A DNA stretch of 64,000 nt from Collimonas sp. OK242 (lineage in GTDB: Bacteria > Pseudomonadota > Gammaproteobacteria > Burkholderiales > Burkholderiaceae_D). Under the pieces are notes generated by a model. The model ran no database searches, had not been told where the DNA came from, and saw only the letters and a list, made by a program, of their open reading frames with translations. The DNA is taken from NCBI RefSeq assembly GCF_900107095.1, contig NZ_FNOR01000003.1, positions 248,001 through 312,000 of the forward strand, in the 5' to 3' direction. Made by a program: the position numbers and the translations under genes. Shown here piece after piece: positions 63,469 through 64,000 of the stretch (positions are counted from its first letter, which is position 1; every line of letters starts with the position of its first letter).

Positions 63469-64000
63469 ATGAGTATCACGCGCGAAGATCTTGAACAGGA
63501 CCGCCTGCGGACGATCCTGGACAACACACCGATTGCTTCCGCCCTGCTATCCGAAGCAGCGCTGGAAGCTTCGTGGCGCGCGGCACTGGCCGCGCTACCG
63601 GACCCGAATGGCGATGTCTGGCTGTTCGGCTACGGTTCGCTGATCTGGAACCCGATGGTAGAACATAGCGAGCGCGCACCTGCCAAACTGTACGGCTACC
63701 ACCGCGGCTTCTACCTGTATTCGCGCATCAATCGCGGCACCTGGGACAACCCCGGCCTGGTGCTGGGGTTAGACCGCGGCGGCTGCTGCCAGGGCATCGC
63801 CTTCCGCATCCCCGCCATCTGCATCGAAACGGAATTGAAAATGTTATGGCGCCGCGAAATGCTGACCGGCGCTTATCTGCCGCGCTGGCTGCCAATGCAG
63901 CTCAAAGGCAAGAACGGCCCGCGGGTCAAAGCGCTGGCGTTTGTCATGAATCGGCAGCATGAGAGCTATACAGGCCGTTTGCCGGACCTGACGGTGGTTT
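63469..64000 (+). CDS. chaC: Glutathione-specific gamma-glutamylcyclotransferase ChaC, 3' end outside window
   Basis: An ATG at 63469 opens a frame that stays open to the window end (177 residues seen). It contains VWLFGYGSLIWNPMVEHSER, the N-terminal substrate loop of the ChaC family, and RGFYLYSRINRGTWDNPGLV and GGCCQGIAFRI. ChaC enzymes cleave glutathione to 5-oxoproline and Cys-Gly. The catalytic glutamate stretch ETELKMLWRREMLTGAY is present; the end of the protein is missing. It stands alone, 92 bp after the DUF2917-like gene. Confidence 0.9.
   Translation, partial: MSITREDLEQDRLRTILDNTPIASALLSEAALEASWRAALAALPDPNGDVWLFGYGSLIWNPMVEHSERAPAKLYGYHRGFYLYSRINRGTWDNPGLVLGLDRGGCCQGIAFRIPAICIETELKMLWRREMLTGAYLPRWLPMQLKGKNGPRVKALAFVMNRQHESYTGRLPDLTVV

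Overview
The window looks like a chromosome segment of a Burkholderiales bacterium of the Oxalobacteraceae, most like Collimonas. This is inferred from gene order (smc-zipA-ligA; dapC-dapD-pilU-type ATPase-arsC-like-dapE-prmB), a moderately high GC content and protein style; no database search was possible. I found no rRNA, tRNA, CRISPR array or intact insertion sequence.

Region 1 (1-18552) is core chromosome. It holds ligA (5' end only), zipA and smc on the minus strand. On the plus strand follow the succinylase branch of lysine/diaminopimelate synthesis (dapC, dapD, dapE) with a PilU-like ATPase and an ArsC-like protein embedded, then prmB, an ABC-F ATPase, a DUF2520 dehydrogenase-like protein and an amino-acid ABC transporter pair lacking its ATPase gene. 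Polyphosphate kinase (ppk1) closes the region on the minus strand.

Region 2 (about 18700-54500) is the unusual part: a low-oxygen island. Ten 14-bp sites resembling the FNR/Anr box (TTGAT-N4-ATCAA) lie in front of its transcription units, and two FNR-type regulators with the full set of iron-sulfur cysteines are encoded inside it. It contains metal transporters (Nramp-like, VIT), a phasin, an electron-transfer module (a Cyc2-like cytochrome-porin, a diheme c4-type lipoprotein and a HiPIP), a substrate-level ATP module (enoyl-CoA hydratase/phosphate acetyltransferase fusion plus acetate kinase), an acyl-CoA ligase, a DksA-like zinc-finger protein and three universal stress proteins. One long operon encodes a K+ channel, a beta-CASP RNase, an AMP/thymidine-phosphorylase-like enzyme, a PRPP-synthetase-like enzyme and a Pat-like acetyltransferase. 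A DUF4010 membrane protein and a desaturase come next, and the complete cbb3 oxidase set (ccoNOQP, ccoG, ccoH, ccoI, ccoS) with hemN ends the region. Content and regulation resemble the low-oxygen-activated (lxa) locus known from Burkholderia cenocepacia.

Region 3 (54584-62882) is mainly a D-amino-acid catabolism cluster: GntP-family permease, RidA, N-acyl-D-amino-acid deacylase and a MurR/RpiR regulator on the minus strand; a D-amino-acid deaminase/aldolase-like PLP enzyme and a PfkB sugar kinase run divergently from a promoter with a 17-bp palindrome. A MocR-type regulator follows. The window ends with a small DUF2917-like gene and the 5' part of a ChaC gamma-glutamylcyclotransferase gene.
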